The position numbers and the translations under genes were made by a program. From Nonomuraea pusilla (GTDB lineage: Bacteria; Actinomycetota; Actinomycetes; Streptosporangiales; Streptosporangiaceae): a stretch of DNA of 64,000 bases. This document shows, piece by piece, positions 33,756 to 43,245 of the stretch (its first letter is position 1; the number at the start of each line of letters is the position of its first letter). The notes below the pieces were generated by a model. That model was given only the letters and a program-made list of their open reading frames with translations, made no database searches and had not been told where the DNA came from. The DNA lies in contig NZ_FOBF01000013.1 in the NCBI RefSeq assembly GCF_900109355.1, positions 1 to 64,000 on the forward strand, read 5' to 3'.

Positions 33756-35318
33756 TCAGGTGAGAACGGGTTCGATGACGCCGAACCATCGGTGCAGGGC
33801 GGCCCGGAGCTCCTCCGTCTCCGCGGCGTCCGGTCGGGGTGACGCGGACGCCCAGGCCACATAGCAGTCCGGCCGGAGGAGCAGCGCGGTGGGCGCCGAG
33901 GCCTGGGGGCGCGCGGTGACGGTGTCGACGTGGTCGCCCCGCAGGGCGAGCGCCTGCGTCAGCGAGGCGTCTTCGGTCAGGTCGAGCAGCAGGGGGCGGG
34001 CGGTTCTGGTCAGCTCGGCCAGCCGGACCGGCCCGGCCGGGGTGTCCAGTTCCATGTCGGGGGCGAACCGGCCGACCAGCGGGTGCGCCTGCGTCCCGCC
34101 CATGTCGTAGCGGACGTCGGCCCCTGCGACGAGCCCGGCGAGGCGCTGCACGGCGCTCCGGTCACGAAGCAGTTCGGTGAACAGTTCGCGCAGCCCGGCG
34201 ACGTCGCCGCCGGGCGCTATCAGGGCCGCCTGCGCCTGCGCGTTCATCACCATGCGGTGGGCGGCTCGCCGCCGCTCCGTCTCGTAGCTGTCCAGCAGCG
34301 CGGGCGGGGCGCCGCCGCGGAGCACGGCGGCGAGTTTCCAGCCGAGGTTGACCGCGTCCTGCAGGCCGAGGTTGAGCCCCGGCCCTCCCCCCGTGGCGGC
34401 GTAGACGTGGGCGGCGTCGCCGATCAGGAACACCCGGCGGTCGGAGAACCGTTCGGCCACCCGGGTGTTGCCGCCGGTCAGCCGGCGTAGCACGTGCGGC
34501 CCTTCGCCGCCGGGAGCGCCGAGCGGCACGTCGACGCCGAGCACCCGGCGGATGCTCGTCCGCAGCTCGTCCAGGCTCATGGGGGCGCCGGTCTCGGTCT
34601 GGTCCCACTCGGTGGTGCTGACCAGCGGCGGGTGGCCGGGCATCGGCGCGTACGAGAACCCGCCGCGCTCGGTGCGGTGCGGCAGGAACGGCAGGACGGC
34701 GCCGTGGCCGGGCACGTTCAGCGCGCCGGTCGCGGGATCGGCCCAGCCCGCCGGGACCGTCGCGTGCGCCGAGCGGACGGTCATCCGGTCGTAGGTGACG
34801 CCGGGGAACCCGATGCCGGAGAGCTTGCGGGTGGCGCTGTGCGCTCCGTCGGCGCCGACGAGGTACCTGGCCCGCAGCCGGTACGCCCCGCCGGGACTCG
34901 CGACGTCGACGGTGACCAGGTCGTCGTCCTGCGACAGTCCGACGACCTCGTGTCCCCGGCGGATCTCCACGCCCAGTTCGACGGCGCGTTCGTGCAGGAC
35001 CTGCACGATGCGTCGTTGCGGCACCGGCAGGGCATGGACGGGGCTGTCCTCCAGCAGGCTCAGGTCCAGGCCCATCGCGCCGAACATGAAGTACGCGGAG
35101 TTCGGCTGCGGCGGTTCTGGGCTGCCGCTGAGGCGTTCGTGCAGGCCCCGGCGGTCGAGCATGGCCACGACCTGGCCCAGCAGCCCGTTCGCCTTGGCTT
35201 CCTGGCTCGGCTCCGGCAGCCGCTCCAGCACCACCGGCCGGACCCCTGCCAGGCTCAGTTCGCAGGCCAGCATCAGCCCGTTCGGGCCGCCGCCGGCGAT
35301 GACGACATCGGTGATCAC
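33756..35318 (-). CDS. Class A FAD-dependent monooxygenase
   Basis: A 520-residue flavin hydroxylase. Motifs: IAGGGPNGLMLACELSLAG, VGADGAHSATRK and GDAAHVYAATGGGPGLNLGLQDAVNLGWKL, plus a thioredoxin-like C-terminal domain. The GTG start overlaps the stop of the glycosidase-like gene by 4 bp (35315-35318), so translation is coupled. Its TetR regulator lies divergently beyond that gene. The substrate is unknown; an aromatic drug or polyketide is likely. Confidence 0.88.
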   Translation of the reverse strand: MITDVVIAGGGPNGLMLACELSLAGVRPVVLERLPEPSQEAKANGLLGQVVAMLDRRGLHERLSGSPEPPQPNSAYFMFGAMGLDLSLLEDSPVHALPVPQRRIVQVLHERAVELGVEIRRGHEVVGLSQDDDLVTVDVASPGGAYRLRARYLVGADGAHSATRKLSGIGFPGVTYDRMTVRSAHATVPAGWADPATGALNVPGHGAVLPFLPHRTERGGFSYAPMPGHPPLVSTTEWDQTETGAPMSLDELRTSIRRVLGVDVPLGAPGGEGPHVLRRLTGGNTRVAERFSDRRVFLIGDAAHVYAATGGGPGLNLGLQDAVNLGWKLAAVLRGGAPPALLDSYETERRRAAHRMVMNAQAQAALIAPGGDVAGLRELFTELLRDRSAVQRLAGLVAGADVRYDMGGTQAHPLVGRFAPDMELDTPAGPVRLAELTRTARPLLLDLTEDASLTQALALRGDHVDTVTARPQASAPTALLLRPDCYVAWASASPRPDAAETEELRAALHRWFGVIEPVLT

Positions 35319-36346
35319 GCGTTCTCCTTCTGGTGCGGGCGGTGGCCGGCGAGGGCGGCGAAGGCGGCCTTGGGCTCCCAGGGCATGTCGGGGTAGGTGG
35401 CGCCGAGGCGGTCCTCGTAGACCTTGACGATGCCGTAGCTGGCCAGATCCAGGTCCTGGCGGGGGTCGCCGTCGGGGCGGTGCACATGGTCGTACAGCGC
35501 GAAGGTGAACACGAAGGCGCTGTCGACGCCGCCGGCTTCGAACGCCTCCAGCAGCTCACGGATGTACGTGGCCTGGCCGGCCTCGTCCCGGGCGTACTCG
35601 CCCTTCAGGCGGACGGGGCCGTTCTCGTCGTACTCGACGATCTCCAGGCCGAGAGCGCCCCTGTCGCCGGCGCCCTGGTAACAGGCGGCCCCGAATTCGG
35701 TGATCGCGACCGGCTTGCCCTGGGCGACCAGGCCGTGGACGCCTTCGGCGAACCGGTCGGCGATCTCGGCCGACCGGTAGAGGTCCACGGACATGATGTC
35801 GAAGGGCGCCCAGTCGACGCGCTCGAGCGGCACGGAGGCGTAGGTCACCCTGCCGCCGAAGCGCTCGCGGACGAGCGCCACGGCCTTGCCGAGGAACTCG
35901 TTGACGCGTGCGCCGGCCTCGCCGATCCGCTCGCGTACGAGATGCGGCTGGGTCAGCAGCGCGACCCGCTCGTCGGTGCTCTCACCGGGCAGGAACCCGC
36001 GGTTCATCAGGCTCAGCTCCGCGCCGGTGACGAACACCACCTCGGCTCCGCGCCGCCTCAGCCGCTCCGCGCGTTCGGCGCAGTCCGCGAACAGCCTCAG
36101 CATCTCCTCGCTGGTCAGTTCGAGCGGGTAGGGGGAGAACCAGACCTCCAGGCCCAGGTCGGCGGCGTACGTCGCCGCCAGCTCGATCCGTTCCGGGTCA
36201 CCGCCCATGACGCGGACGGCGGTGCAGCGCAGGTCGTCGCGGATGATGCGCAGTTCGCGCCGGACCGTCTCCGGGTCGAAGCGCTTGCGGGAGGTCGTTC
36301 CGTTCTTGACGAAGCCGGTGTCATAGCTGATGCCTTTGGCACGCAC
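35315..36346 (-). CDS. Glycosidase-like TIM-barrel protein, often labelled abortive-infection protein
   Basis: A 343-residue protein starting MRAKGISYDTGFV, of an actinobacterial family often named abortive infection protein, though its sequence looks like a clan-A glycosidase barrel. Possible acid/base E110 (VTGAELSL) and nucleophile E217 (ITEFGAACYQG) fit retaining hydrolases. I do not know its reaction. GTG at 36346 follows GAAGGA. Coupling to a monooxygenase and placement under a TetR operator argue for a small-molecule role such as deglycosylation. Confidence 0.7.
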   Translation of the reverse strand: MRAKGISYDTGFVKNGTTSRKRFDPETVRRELRIIRDDLRCTAVRVMGGDPERIELAATYAADLGLEVWFSPYPLELTSEEMLRLFADCAERAERLRRRGAEVVFVTGAELSLMNRGFLPGESTDERVALLTQPHLVRERIGEAGARVNEFLGKAVALVRERFGGRVTYASVPLERVDWAPFDIMSVDLYRSAEIADRFAEGVHGLVAQGKPVAITEFGAACYQGAGDRGALGLEIVEYDENGPVRLKGEYARDEAGQATYIRELLEAFEAGGVDSAFVFTFALYDHVHRPDGDPRQDLDLASYGIVKVYEDRLGATYPDMPWEPKAAFAALAGHRPHQKENA

Positions 36347-36376
36347 GCCCTGTTCCTTCTCCCATGCGGAATTTAC

Positions 36377-36391
36377 GGTACTGACCGTACC
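36377..36391. promoter_or_regulatory. TetR operator a (GGTAC-N5-GTACC)
   Basis: GGTAC-tgacc-GTACC lies 30 bp upstream of the glycosidase-like gene start. A second copy lies 54 bp away beside tetR. Confidence 0.65.
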
Positions 36392-36430
36392 CTAGTTGCG
36401 GGCTGCGCGCGCCGGCAACCACAATGAGAA

Positions 36431-36445
36431 GGTACGACCGGTACC
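36431..36445. promoter_or_regulatory. TetR operator b (GGTAC-N5-GTACC)
   Basis: GGTAC-gaccg-GTACC lies 16 bp upstream of the tetR ATG. The pair brackets the divergent promoter region. Confidence 0.65.
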
Positions 36446-36461
36446 GCTTCCGGGAGGGGCC

Positions 36462-37058
36462 ATGGCGGGGAACCCGACGCGGCGGCGCGGAGCCGCCCTG
36501 GAGGAGGCGATCCTGCACGCCGCCGTGGACGAACTCACCGAGTCCGGATACGCCGGGCTGACCATGGACAAGGTCGCCGCACGCGCCGGCACGAACAAGA
36601 ACGCCATCTACCGGCGCTGGCCGAACCGGCTGGCGCTCGGCGTCGCCGCCTATCGGCAGCTGGCCACGACCGTCCCGCCCCCGGACACCGGCAGCCTGCG
36701 CGGCGACGCCCTGGAGCTGCTGCGCCAGGCCAACCGGCTCTGGAGCTCCCCGCTCGGGGCGATCCTGCGCGAGCTGTTCGCCGCGGCCGGCGGCGCGTCG
36801 GAACTCCTCGCGCAGTTGCAGGACCAGTCCGGCAACGCCGCGGCCGCCCCCTGGCTGACCATCCTGGGGCGCGCGGTGGCGCGCGGCGAAGCGGCCCCCG
36901 AAGCGCTCCATCCACGGGTCGCGACCGTGGCCATCGTCCTGTTGCGCAACGAGTTCGTCGTGCGTGGGGTCCCTACCGCACCCGACGACGTCCTCGTCGA
37001 GATCGTCGACGAGGTGTACCTGCCGCTGGTGCGACGCCGCGGCCCGGCCCCGAGCTGA
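36462..37058 (+). CDS. TetR-family regulator
   Basis: A 198-residue TetR protein; DNA-binding region EEAILHAAVDELTESGYAGLTMDKVAARAGTNKNAIYRRW (partial) at about 12-55, with a C-terminal domain of the TetR_C group that follows NKxxxYRRWPNR proteins. ATG at 36462 has GGGAGGGG upstream. It is divergent from the glycosidase/monooxygenase pair and probably represses it through the two GGTAC palindromes. Confidence 0.87.
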   Translation: MAGNPTRRRGAALEEAILHAAVDELTESGYAGLTMDKVAARAGTNKNAIYRRWPNRLALGVAAYRQLATTVPPPDTGSLRGDALELLRQANRLWSSPLGAILRELFAAAGGASELLAQLQDQSGNAAAAPWLTILGRAVARGEAAPEALHPRVATVAIVLLRNEFVVRGVPTAPDDVLVEIVDEVYLPLVRRRGPAPS

Positions 37059-37075
37059 TCTCCCGCGCCGGTCGT

Positions 37076-37121
37076 GCGACCTGTGTCGCGTGGCGCGGGG
37101 TGTTGGTGCGACAGATGTCCC
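37076..37121. promoter_or_regulatory. Paired 14-bp palindromes upstream of the amidohydrolase
   Basis: GCGAC-CTGT-GTCGC at 37076-37089 and GCGAC-AGAT-GTCCC at 37108-37121 start exactly 32 bp apart. The same pair with the same spacing occurs at 44914-44959 and 46186-46231. They are likely sites for the PucR-type regulator encoded downstream. Confidence 0.7.
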
Positions 37122-37191
37122 TGGTGCCGGGCGCCGGTGACCGTGGAACCTGTCCCGTGGGTACTCGCGGCAAGGACATGGAAGGCGGGCC

Positions 37192-38439
37192 ATGGAGGCG
37201 GTCTTGGCGCTCGCGGGCGCGACGGTGGTCGACGGTACGGGAGCCGGTCCGAGACATGGCAGGGTCGTCGTCGTCGAGGGTGGACGGATCCGCGGGCTGG
37301 CCCGGGAGGCTCCGCGAGAAGCGGAGGTCGTCGACCTGACCGGCACGACGCTCATCCCCGGGTTGATCGACGCGCACTCCCACTTCGGGCTGTCCAGCGA
37401 CATGGACGCCCTCGCCGCGGGGCAGGTGTCGGCGGCGGAGATCGCCGCCGCGATCTTCACCACCGCCGGACGCGCCCTCCGAGAGGGCTTCACCACGGTC
37501 CGCGACGTGGGCGGCATCGACGTGGGGGTGGTCCGCGCGATAGCGTCGGGCGCCGTTCTCGGGCCCAGAGTGCTCACCAGCGGGCCGATCCTGTCCCAGA
37601 CGGGAGGCGGCGGGCACTACGCGCCGGGCTGGGAACCGGTGACCGCCTGGGAGGCGCGTGACCTGCCGGGCCTGCTGGGCTTGAGCCTGCTGGCCGACGG
37701 GCCGGACGCGATGCGCCGCGCGGCCCGCGAAGCCTTCCGCCGGGGGGCGGACTTCCTCAAGCTGATGGTGACCGGCGCCGTCCTGGCCAACGGCGACGAG
37801 CTGGACCACACCCAGCTCTCCGTCGAGGAGATCGCGGTGGCGGTCGCGGAAGCCAGGGCGCGCAACACCTACGTCACCGTGCACGCGCACAACAACGCCG
37901 GCATCCGCAACGCGCTGGAGGCGGGCGCCCTGTGCGTGGAGCACGGCAGCAGGCTCGACGAGGAGACGGCCGCCGCCATGCGGCGCAGCGGGGCGAGCCT
38001 GGTGCCGACGCTGTCGGTCGCGCACCAGCTCATCACCTCTCCGGCGGCGGTGGGGCTCCCGCCGGAGATGGCCGGCCGGGCCCGCGTGGTGCTGGAGGGG
38101 ATGGAGCAGGCGGTCCTGGTCGCGATGGCGGAGGGGGTGGCGATCGGGTCCGGCTCGGACCTGATCGGGCCCGGCCAGGCGCGGCGCGGCGCGGAACTGG
38201 TCCTGAAGTCGGCCCTGATGGGCCCGATGGCCGCGCTGGAGTCCGCGACCCGGGTCAACGCGCAGATTCTGGGCCTGGCCGAACAGGTCGGGACGATCGA
38301 GCCGGGCAAGGTCGCCGACCTCGTGGCGCTGGACGGCTCACCCCTGGAGGACCCGGAGATCTTCGGCGACCCGGACCGGATCAGGCTCGTCATGCGGGCC
38401 GGAAAGACCGTTTCGGGCATCTTGGATCACATGATATAG
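37192..38439 (+). CDS. Amidohydrolase (prolidase/imidazolonepropionase-like)
   Basis: A 415-residue metal-dependent amidohydrolase. Metal ligands: DAHSH (about 60-64), a carboxylated-lysine candidate in FLKLMVTG, HAHN, VEHGS and the Asp in GSGSDL. This resembles the group acting as Xaa-Pro or Xaa-Arg/Lys carboxypeptidases, so a dipeptide or N-acyl amino acid is a likely substrate. It is followed after 13 bp by the PucR gene. Confidence 0.86.
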   Translation: MEAVLALAGATVVDGTGAGPRHGRVVVVEGGRIRGLAREAPREAEVVDLTGTTLIPGLIDAHSHFGLSSDMDALAAGQVSAAEIAAAIFTTAGRALREGFTTVRDVGGIDVGVVRAIASGAVLGPRVLTSGPILSQTGGGGHYAPGWEPVTAWEARDLPGLLGLSLLADGPDAMRRAAREAFRRGADFLKLMVTGAVLANGDELDHTQLSVEEIAVAVAEARARNTYVTVHAHNNAGIRNALEAGALCVEHGSRLDEETAAAMRRSGASLVPTLSVAHQLITSPAAVGLPPEMAGRARVVLEGMEQAVLVAMAEGVAIGSGSDLIGPGQARRGAELVLKSALMGPMAALESATRVNAQILGLAEQVGTIEPGKVADLVALDGSPLEDPEIFGDPDRIRLVMRAGKTVSGILDHMI

Positions 38440-38452
38440 GTCACTTAAACTC

Positions 38453-39688
38453 ATGGACGTGGTGTGGGACCTGCAGCGCCTCGTGGACGGCCTGGCAGAG
38501 CGCTTGCAGCGTTCGGTCGCCGTCGATGACCCCCGCCTGCGGCTGCTCGCCTACAGCGCCCACCACACGACGGTGGATCGTGCCAGGGAGCAGTCGATCC
38601 TGCAGCGGCGGGTTCCCGACGAGCTGGTGGACTGGGTCTACCGGCACATGCGGAAGGGGTCGGACGAGCCGTTCTTCCTGCCCTTGCACCTGGAGCTGGG
38701 GCTCACGATCGAGCGGCTGTGCGTGCCGATCCGGCACCGCAGGACCCTGCTCGGCTTCCTGTGGATCCTGCTCACCGAGCCGCCGGACGACCGGCTGGCG
38801 GAGGTCGCGGGCGATGCCGCGCTGGAGGCCGGCGACGTCCTGTTCCGCGAGAGCTTCCTGGAGGAGATCGCCCGCAGCCGGGAGCGTGAACTGGTCCGTG
38901 ACCTGTTCAGCCACGACGGTCCCGTGCGCGAGTTCGCGGCGTCCGAGCTGATCGACAACGATCTGTTCTGCGGCGGCGAGGCGACCGTGATGGTCATGGC
39001 GGGCCCCCGGCCCGAGGCGCTGCCGGACCACCGCAGAGCCGCCATGGAGCTGGCCCTGCAGCGGACCCGCCGCGAGTTCCCCGCGCGTCACTCGCTGCAC
39101 CTCGTGCGTCCCGATCACGGTGTGCTGATCGTGGCGCCCGGCGGCACGGCCTGGCCGAGCCGCCGGCTCCCCGACGTGGGTGAGATCCTGCGCAAGCACT
39201 ACCTCGCGGAGCTCGGGGCGAACCGGCACGACCCGGACGAGCGGGTGTGGGTGGGCATCGGCGTGCTGCAGGGCTCCCTGGTGACGCTGCTCGACTGCTA
39301 CCAGCAGGCGCAGCGGGCCGTGGACGTGGCCCGCTTCGTCCGCACGCTCGGGACCGTCGTGCGCACCGAGGACCTCGGCGTCTACGGCCTGCTGGCCGAG
39401 ATCCCCCGCGACCGGCTGCGGCAGGTGGGGCTCCATCGCGGGCTGACCTCGCTGCTCGCCGACGAGGACCCGCAGGTCCGGACCATGGTCGCCACCGTCG
39501 AGGCCTACCTGGACAACGCCGGCGAGGCCAAGACGACGGCGGAGCGACTGCGCATCCACCGCGCGTCCCTCTACCACCGGCTGCGCCGCTTCGAGGAGCT
39601 GGCCGGTGTCGACCTGCGCAACGGTGACGACCGCCTGGTCGTCCACCTGGGGCTCAAGCTGGCCCGCCTCACCGGCCGCCACCGCTAG
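38453..39688 (+). CDS. PucR/CdaR-family transcriptional regulator
   Basis: A 411-residue regulator with an N-terminal sensor region, a GGDEF-like middle domain without diguanylate cyclase signature, and the C-terminal PucR helix-turn-helix (VEAYLDNAGEAKTTAERLRIHRASLYHRLRRFEELAG, in part). PucR proteins usually activate catabolic genes when a substrate is present. Its place in the block and the shared 14-bp palindromes make it the best candidate regulator of the whole 37-51 kb set. Confidence 0.87.
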   Translation: MDVVWDLQRLVDGLAERLQRSVAVDDPRLRLLAYSAHHTTVDRAREQSILQRRVPDELVDWVYRHMRKGSDEPFFLPLHLELGLTIERLCVPIRHRRTLLGFLWILLTEPPDDRLAEVAGDAALEAGDVLFRESFLEEIARSRERELVRDLFSHDGPVREFAASELIDNDLFCGGEATVMVMAGPRPEALPDHRRAAMELALQRTRREFPARHSLHLVRPDHGVLIVAPGGTAWPSRRLPDVGEILRKHYLAELGANRHDPDERVWVGIGVLQGSLVTLLDCYQQAQRAVDVARFVRTLGTVVRTEDLGVYGLLAEIPRDRLRQVGLHRGLTSLLADEDPQVRTMVATVEAYLDNAGEAKTTAERLRIHRASLYHRLRRFEELAGVDLRNGDDRLVVHLGLKLARLTGRHR

Positions 39689-39704
39689 CGGTGGCGGGCA
39701 CGCG

Positions 39705-41480
39705 TCAGGCCGAGGTCTCCTCCAGCCAGCGGGGATCGCCCGTGGGCACGGCCGCGAGCAGGCTCCGCGTGTAGGGGTGGCCGGCCCGGTCGAGGACCGT
39801 CGCGGTGTCCCCTGACTCCACGACCTCTCCCCGGTGCAGGACGGTCACGGTGTCGGCGACCTGCCGCACCACGGCCAGGTCGTGGCTGATGAACAGGAGG
39901 CTCTGGCCGCCGGCCTGCAGCGACCGGAACACCTCGAGGATCTGGGCCTGGACGGACACGTCGAGCGCCGCGACCGGTTCGTCGCAGATGAGCAGGCGGG
40001 GCCGTACGGCGATGGCCCGCGCGATCGCCACGCGCTGACGCTGGCCGCCGGACAGGTCGCCGGGGCGCTTGGCCGCGTGCTGCGCGGGCAGGCCGACCCG
40101 CGCGAGGAGCTCCTCCACGCTCTCGGTGGATTCCCCCTGGCGCAGCGCCTCTTTGAGGGTGAAGCCGATGGAGTGCCGGGGGTTGAGCGAGGAGTAGGGG
40201 TCCTGGAAGACGCACTGCACGAGCCGGTGCACGGGGACGCCGGGACGCCTCGGGAACAGGGGCCTACCGGCGATCTCGACGTCGCCGCCGTCCGGCCGTT
40301 CCAGGCCAAGGACGCAGCGCGCCAGGGTGGTCTTGCCCGACCCGGAACCGCCCACCACGGCCAGGCTCTCGCCTTCGTGAACGCGCAGGTCCACGCCGCG
40401 CAGTGCCTGTACGCCGCCCTGCCCCCGGCCGGGGAGGGGGAACGACTTGGTCAGTCCGGAGACCACCAGCAGGCTCTCGCGGCGCCCGGCACGGGCGGGG
40501 CTTTCGCCGCCGGAGCGGGCGGGCGGCCCCAGCGGGATCTCGCCCGCCCGGTGGCAGGCGGACAGCTGCCCGGCGGCGCGGGCGACGGGCAGGGGGCGGC
40601 TCGCCGTGCACCGTGGTTCCCGCCAGGCGCAGCGGTCGGCGAAGGCGCACCTGCCGGCGACGGCCGAGGCGGACGGGACACCGCCGGGGAGGGCGGCGAG
40701 CGTGCTGCTGCGGTGGTCGAGCGGGGGTTCCGCGGCGAACAGCGCGGCCGTGTAGGGGTGAGCGGGAGCCGCGCGCACCGCGGCGGGCGGGCCGGATTCC
40801 ACGATCGACCCCGCGTACATCACGAGCAGCTTGTCCGCGAAGGAGAAGGCGACCCGCAGGTCGTGGGTGATGAGCAGCAGCCCCATGCCACGCGCCCGCT
40901 GGATGCGCCGGAGGAGGGCCAGCACCCCCCGCTGGGTGGTGGCGTCCAGCGCGGTGGTCGGCTCGTCGGCCACCAGCAGCCGCGGGCCCGCGGCCAGGCA
41001 GGCCGCCAGGGCGACCCGCTGCCGCAGCCCCCCGGACAGCTCGAAGGGGTAGCGGTCGGCGACGCGCGCGTCGGTGATGCCGACCTCGGCCAGCCGTTCG
41101 GCGATCTCGGCCCGGTCGGGGCGGCCGTGACCGTGGGCGCGCCGGGTCTCCTCCAGGTGGACCCGGATGCGGGCGGTGGGGTTGAGCATCGTGAAGGGGT
41201 CCTGCAGCAGCAGCCCGATGCCGCCGCCGCGCAGCGCCCTCGGGCGTCGCCGGGGGTCGAGCTGGATCTCCCTCCCCTCGAAACGGACGCGGCCGGTGGC
41301 GGTGAGGCCGGGAGGCAGGAGCGCGGTCAGCGCCCTGGCGGTGAGCGACTTGCCGCTGCCGGACTCGCCGACCAGCGCGACGCATTCGCCGGGCTCGACG
41401 GCGAGGTCGACGCCGTCCACGACGATCCGCCCCGCCGAGGTCGAGACCCGCAGGTCGTGAGCTTCCAGGAGCGGGGTCAT
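39705..41480 (-). CDS. Fused DppD-DppF ABC transporter ATPase
   Basis: A 591-residue protein containing both ATPase halves of an oligopeptide importer. First half: GESGSGKS, LSGGLRQRVALA, LLVADEPTTALD, then a Cys-containing C-terminal segment. Second half: GGSGSGKT, LSGGQRQRVAIA, LLICDEPVAALD. The first signature has LSGGLRQR in place of the usual LSGGQxQR. Start overlaps the permease stop by 4 bp. It energises uptake through the two preceding permeases. Confidence 0.93.
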   Translation of the reverse strand: MTPLLEAHDLRVSTSAGRIVVDGVDLAVEPGECVALVGESGSGKSLTARALTALLPPGLTATGRVRFEGREIQLDPRRRPRALRGGGIGLLLQDPFTMLNPTARIRVHLEETRRAHGHGRPDRAEIAERLAEVGITDARVADRYPFELSGGLRQRVALAACLAAGPRLLVADEPTTALDATTQRGVLALLRRIQRARGMGLLLITHDLRVAFSFADKLLVMYAGSIVESGPPAAVRAAPAHPYTAALFAAEPPLDHRSSTLAALPGGVPSASAVAGRCAFADRCAWREPRCTASRPLPVARAAGQLSACHRAGEIPLGPPARSGGESPARAGRRESLLVVSGLTKSFPLPGRGQGGVQALRGVDLRVHEGESLAVVGGSGSGKTTLARCVLGLERPDGGDVEIAGRPLFPRRPGVPVHRLVQCVFQDPYSSLNPRHSIGFTLKEALRQGESTESVEELLARVGLPAQHAAKRPGDLSGGQRQRVAIARAIAVRPRLLICDEPVAALDVSVQAQILEVFRSLQAGGQSLLFISHDLAVVRQVADTVTVLHRGEVVESGDTATVLDRAGHPYTRSLLAAVPTGDPRWLEETSA

Positions 41481-42295
41481 GTCCGGCTCCTGTCGAGGGC
41501 CCGGTCGAGCAGCCGGTCACCGAGGACGGTCATGCTCACCGCGGCGAGCACGATCAGCAGCGCGGGCGTGATGCTCGCCCAGGGGTTGAGGTCCAAGAGC
41601 GTCCTGTTCTCGAAGAGCATGCGGCCCCAGTCCGGCGATCCGGCCGGCGATCCGAGGCCGAGGAAGGACAGCGCCGACAGCGACACCAGCGCGTAGACGA
41701 AGGTCAGCAGGCAGTTGGCGACGACCGTCGGCGCCACGTTCGGCAGCAGGTGCACGATCGCGATCCGCGTCCTGCGCAGGCCGAGCACCTGGGCGGCCTC
41801 CAGGTAGGGCAGGCCGCGCTGGGCGAGCACCACGCCCCGCACCACCCGCGTGTCCGCCGGGATCGCGAGCACGGTCAGCGTGACCAGGGCCATCGGGTAC
41901 CCGCCTCCGATCACGCCCACCACCACGATGGTGAGGAGGCCCACCGGCAGCGAGTGGGCGAAGTCGGCGCACCGCATCACGACCGCGTCCGCCCAGCCGC
42001 CGCGGTAGCCGGCGAGCAGGCCGAGCGCGGTCGCGATGAGCGTGGTCGCGAGCGCGACCGCCAGCGGGCCGACGATCGCGTCCTGGGTGCCGGCCAGCAG
42101 CCGGGACAGGATGTCGCGGCCGAGTTCGTCGGTGCCCAGCGGATGCCCGGCCCCCGGGCCCAGCGCGGACGCGGCGAGGTCTCCCCGCTGCGGGTCCGCG
42201 GGCGCGAGCCTGCCGCCCGCCACGATGAGGACGGCGAAGACGCCCACCGTCACCAGGGAGGCCGCAGCGGCGAGATCACCGGCGCGGGCCCTCAC
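41477..42295 (-). CDS. Oligopeptide ABC permease, DppC type
   Basis: A 272-residue permease with about six membrane segments, the GTDELGRDILSRLLAGTQ motif of DppC/OppC proteins and the ATPase-contact loop (EAAQVLGLRRTRIAIVHLLPN). It overlaps both neighbours by 4 bp within the importer operon. Confidence 0.92.
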   Translation of the reverse strand: MRARAGDLAAAASLVTVGVFAVLIVAGGRLAPADPQRGDLAASALGPGAGHPLGTDELGRDILSRLLAGTQDAIVGPLAVALATTLIATALGLLAGYRGGWADAVVMRCADFAHSLPVGLLTIVVVGVIGGGYPMALVTLTVLAIPADTRVVRGVVLAQRGLPYLEAAQVLGLRRTRIAIVHLLPNVAPTVVANCLLTFVYALVSLSALSFLGLGSPAGSPDWGRMLFENRTLLDLNPWASITPALLIVLAAVSMTVLGDRLLDRALDRSRT

Positions 42296-43245
42296 GACGC
42301 CGCCTGGCGCAGCCGCGGGTCGAGCGCCAGGTAGGCGAGGTCGACCAGCAGGTTGACGGCGATGACGGCGGCCGCCGCGCTCAGCGCGACGCCCTGGACC
42401 ACGGGCACGTCCTTGTTGGAGACCGACTCCATGACGAGCGCGCCGACGCCGGGCAGCGAGAACGTCACCTCTACCAGCACTGCGCCGGTCATCGCGTAGG
42501 CGAGCACCAGCCCGACCGAGGTGGTGACGGGCACCGCGGTGTTCCGCAGCGCGTACCGCCGCCAGATGACCCGGCCCGGCAGCCCGCGCGCCCGTGCGAA
42601 GGTCAGGTGGTCGCGCGAGACCACGTCGATGGCCGCGGCCCTGGTCTGCCGGGTGACGAGCGCGATCTGCGACAGGGCGAGCGCCACGGCGGGCAGGGTG
42701 AGGTGGCGGACGCGGTCCCAGCCCTCCTCCCCCGCGCCGAAGACGGGGAACCAGCCGAGCCGTACGCCGAAGACGTAGAGCAGCAGGACGCCGACGGCGA
42801 AGCTGGGCGCGCTGACGGCCAGCACCGCTCCCGCGGAGACGGCGTGGTCCGCCGCCCCGTCACGGCGGGCGGCGGCCAGCAGCCCCAGGGGCACGCCGAG
42901 CAGCACGATGAGCAGCGTCGCGTAGAGCCCCAGCTCCAGCGTGATGGACAGCCTCTCGGCGATCCTCGCGGCGACGGGTTCGCCGGTCTGGACGGAGACG
43001 CCCATGTCCCCGCGGAGGACGCCGCCGAGCCAGTGGCCGTACTGCACCAGGAAGGGCTGGTCCAGGTGGTACCTGTGGCGGATGGCGTCCAGTGCCTCCG
43101 CGGTGGCGGGACGGGGGCCGAGCAGCGCTCGCTCGGTGGATCCCGGGCTGAGCGCGAGCAGGCCGAAGACGGCCAGCGAGACGGCCAGCAGCAGCAGCGC
43201 CGAGACGGGCAGGCGCCGGGCGAGCAGGCGGAGCGCCGGTCTCAT
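42292..43245 (-). CDS. Oligopeptide ABC permease, DppB type
   Basis: A 317-residue permease. It has the DppB start (LLARRLPVSALLLLAVSL), YHLDQPFLVQYGHWLGGVLRGDMGVS, and the contact loop FARARGLPGRVIWRRYALRNT. The ATG at 43245 overlaps the binding-protein stop by 4 bp; an earlier start would add 16 residues lying over that gene. Confidence 0.92.
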   Translation of the reverse strand: MRPALRLLARRLPVSALLLLAVSLAVFGLLALSPGSTERALLGPRPATAEALDAIRHRYHLDQPFLVQYGHWLGGVLRGDMGVSVQTGEPVAARIAERLSITLELGLYATLLIVLLGVPLGLLAAARRDGAADHAVSAGAVLAVSAPSFAVGVLLLYVFGVRLGWFPVFGAGEEGWDRVRHLTLPAVALALSQIALVTRQTRAAAIDVVSRDHLTFARARGLPGRVIWRRYALRNTAVPVTTSVGLVLAYAMTGAVLVEVTFSLPGVGALVMESVSNKDVPVVQGVALSAAAAVIAVNLLVDLAYLALDPRLRQAAS

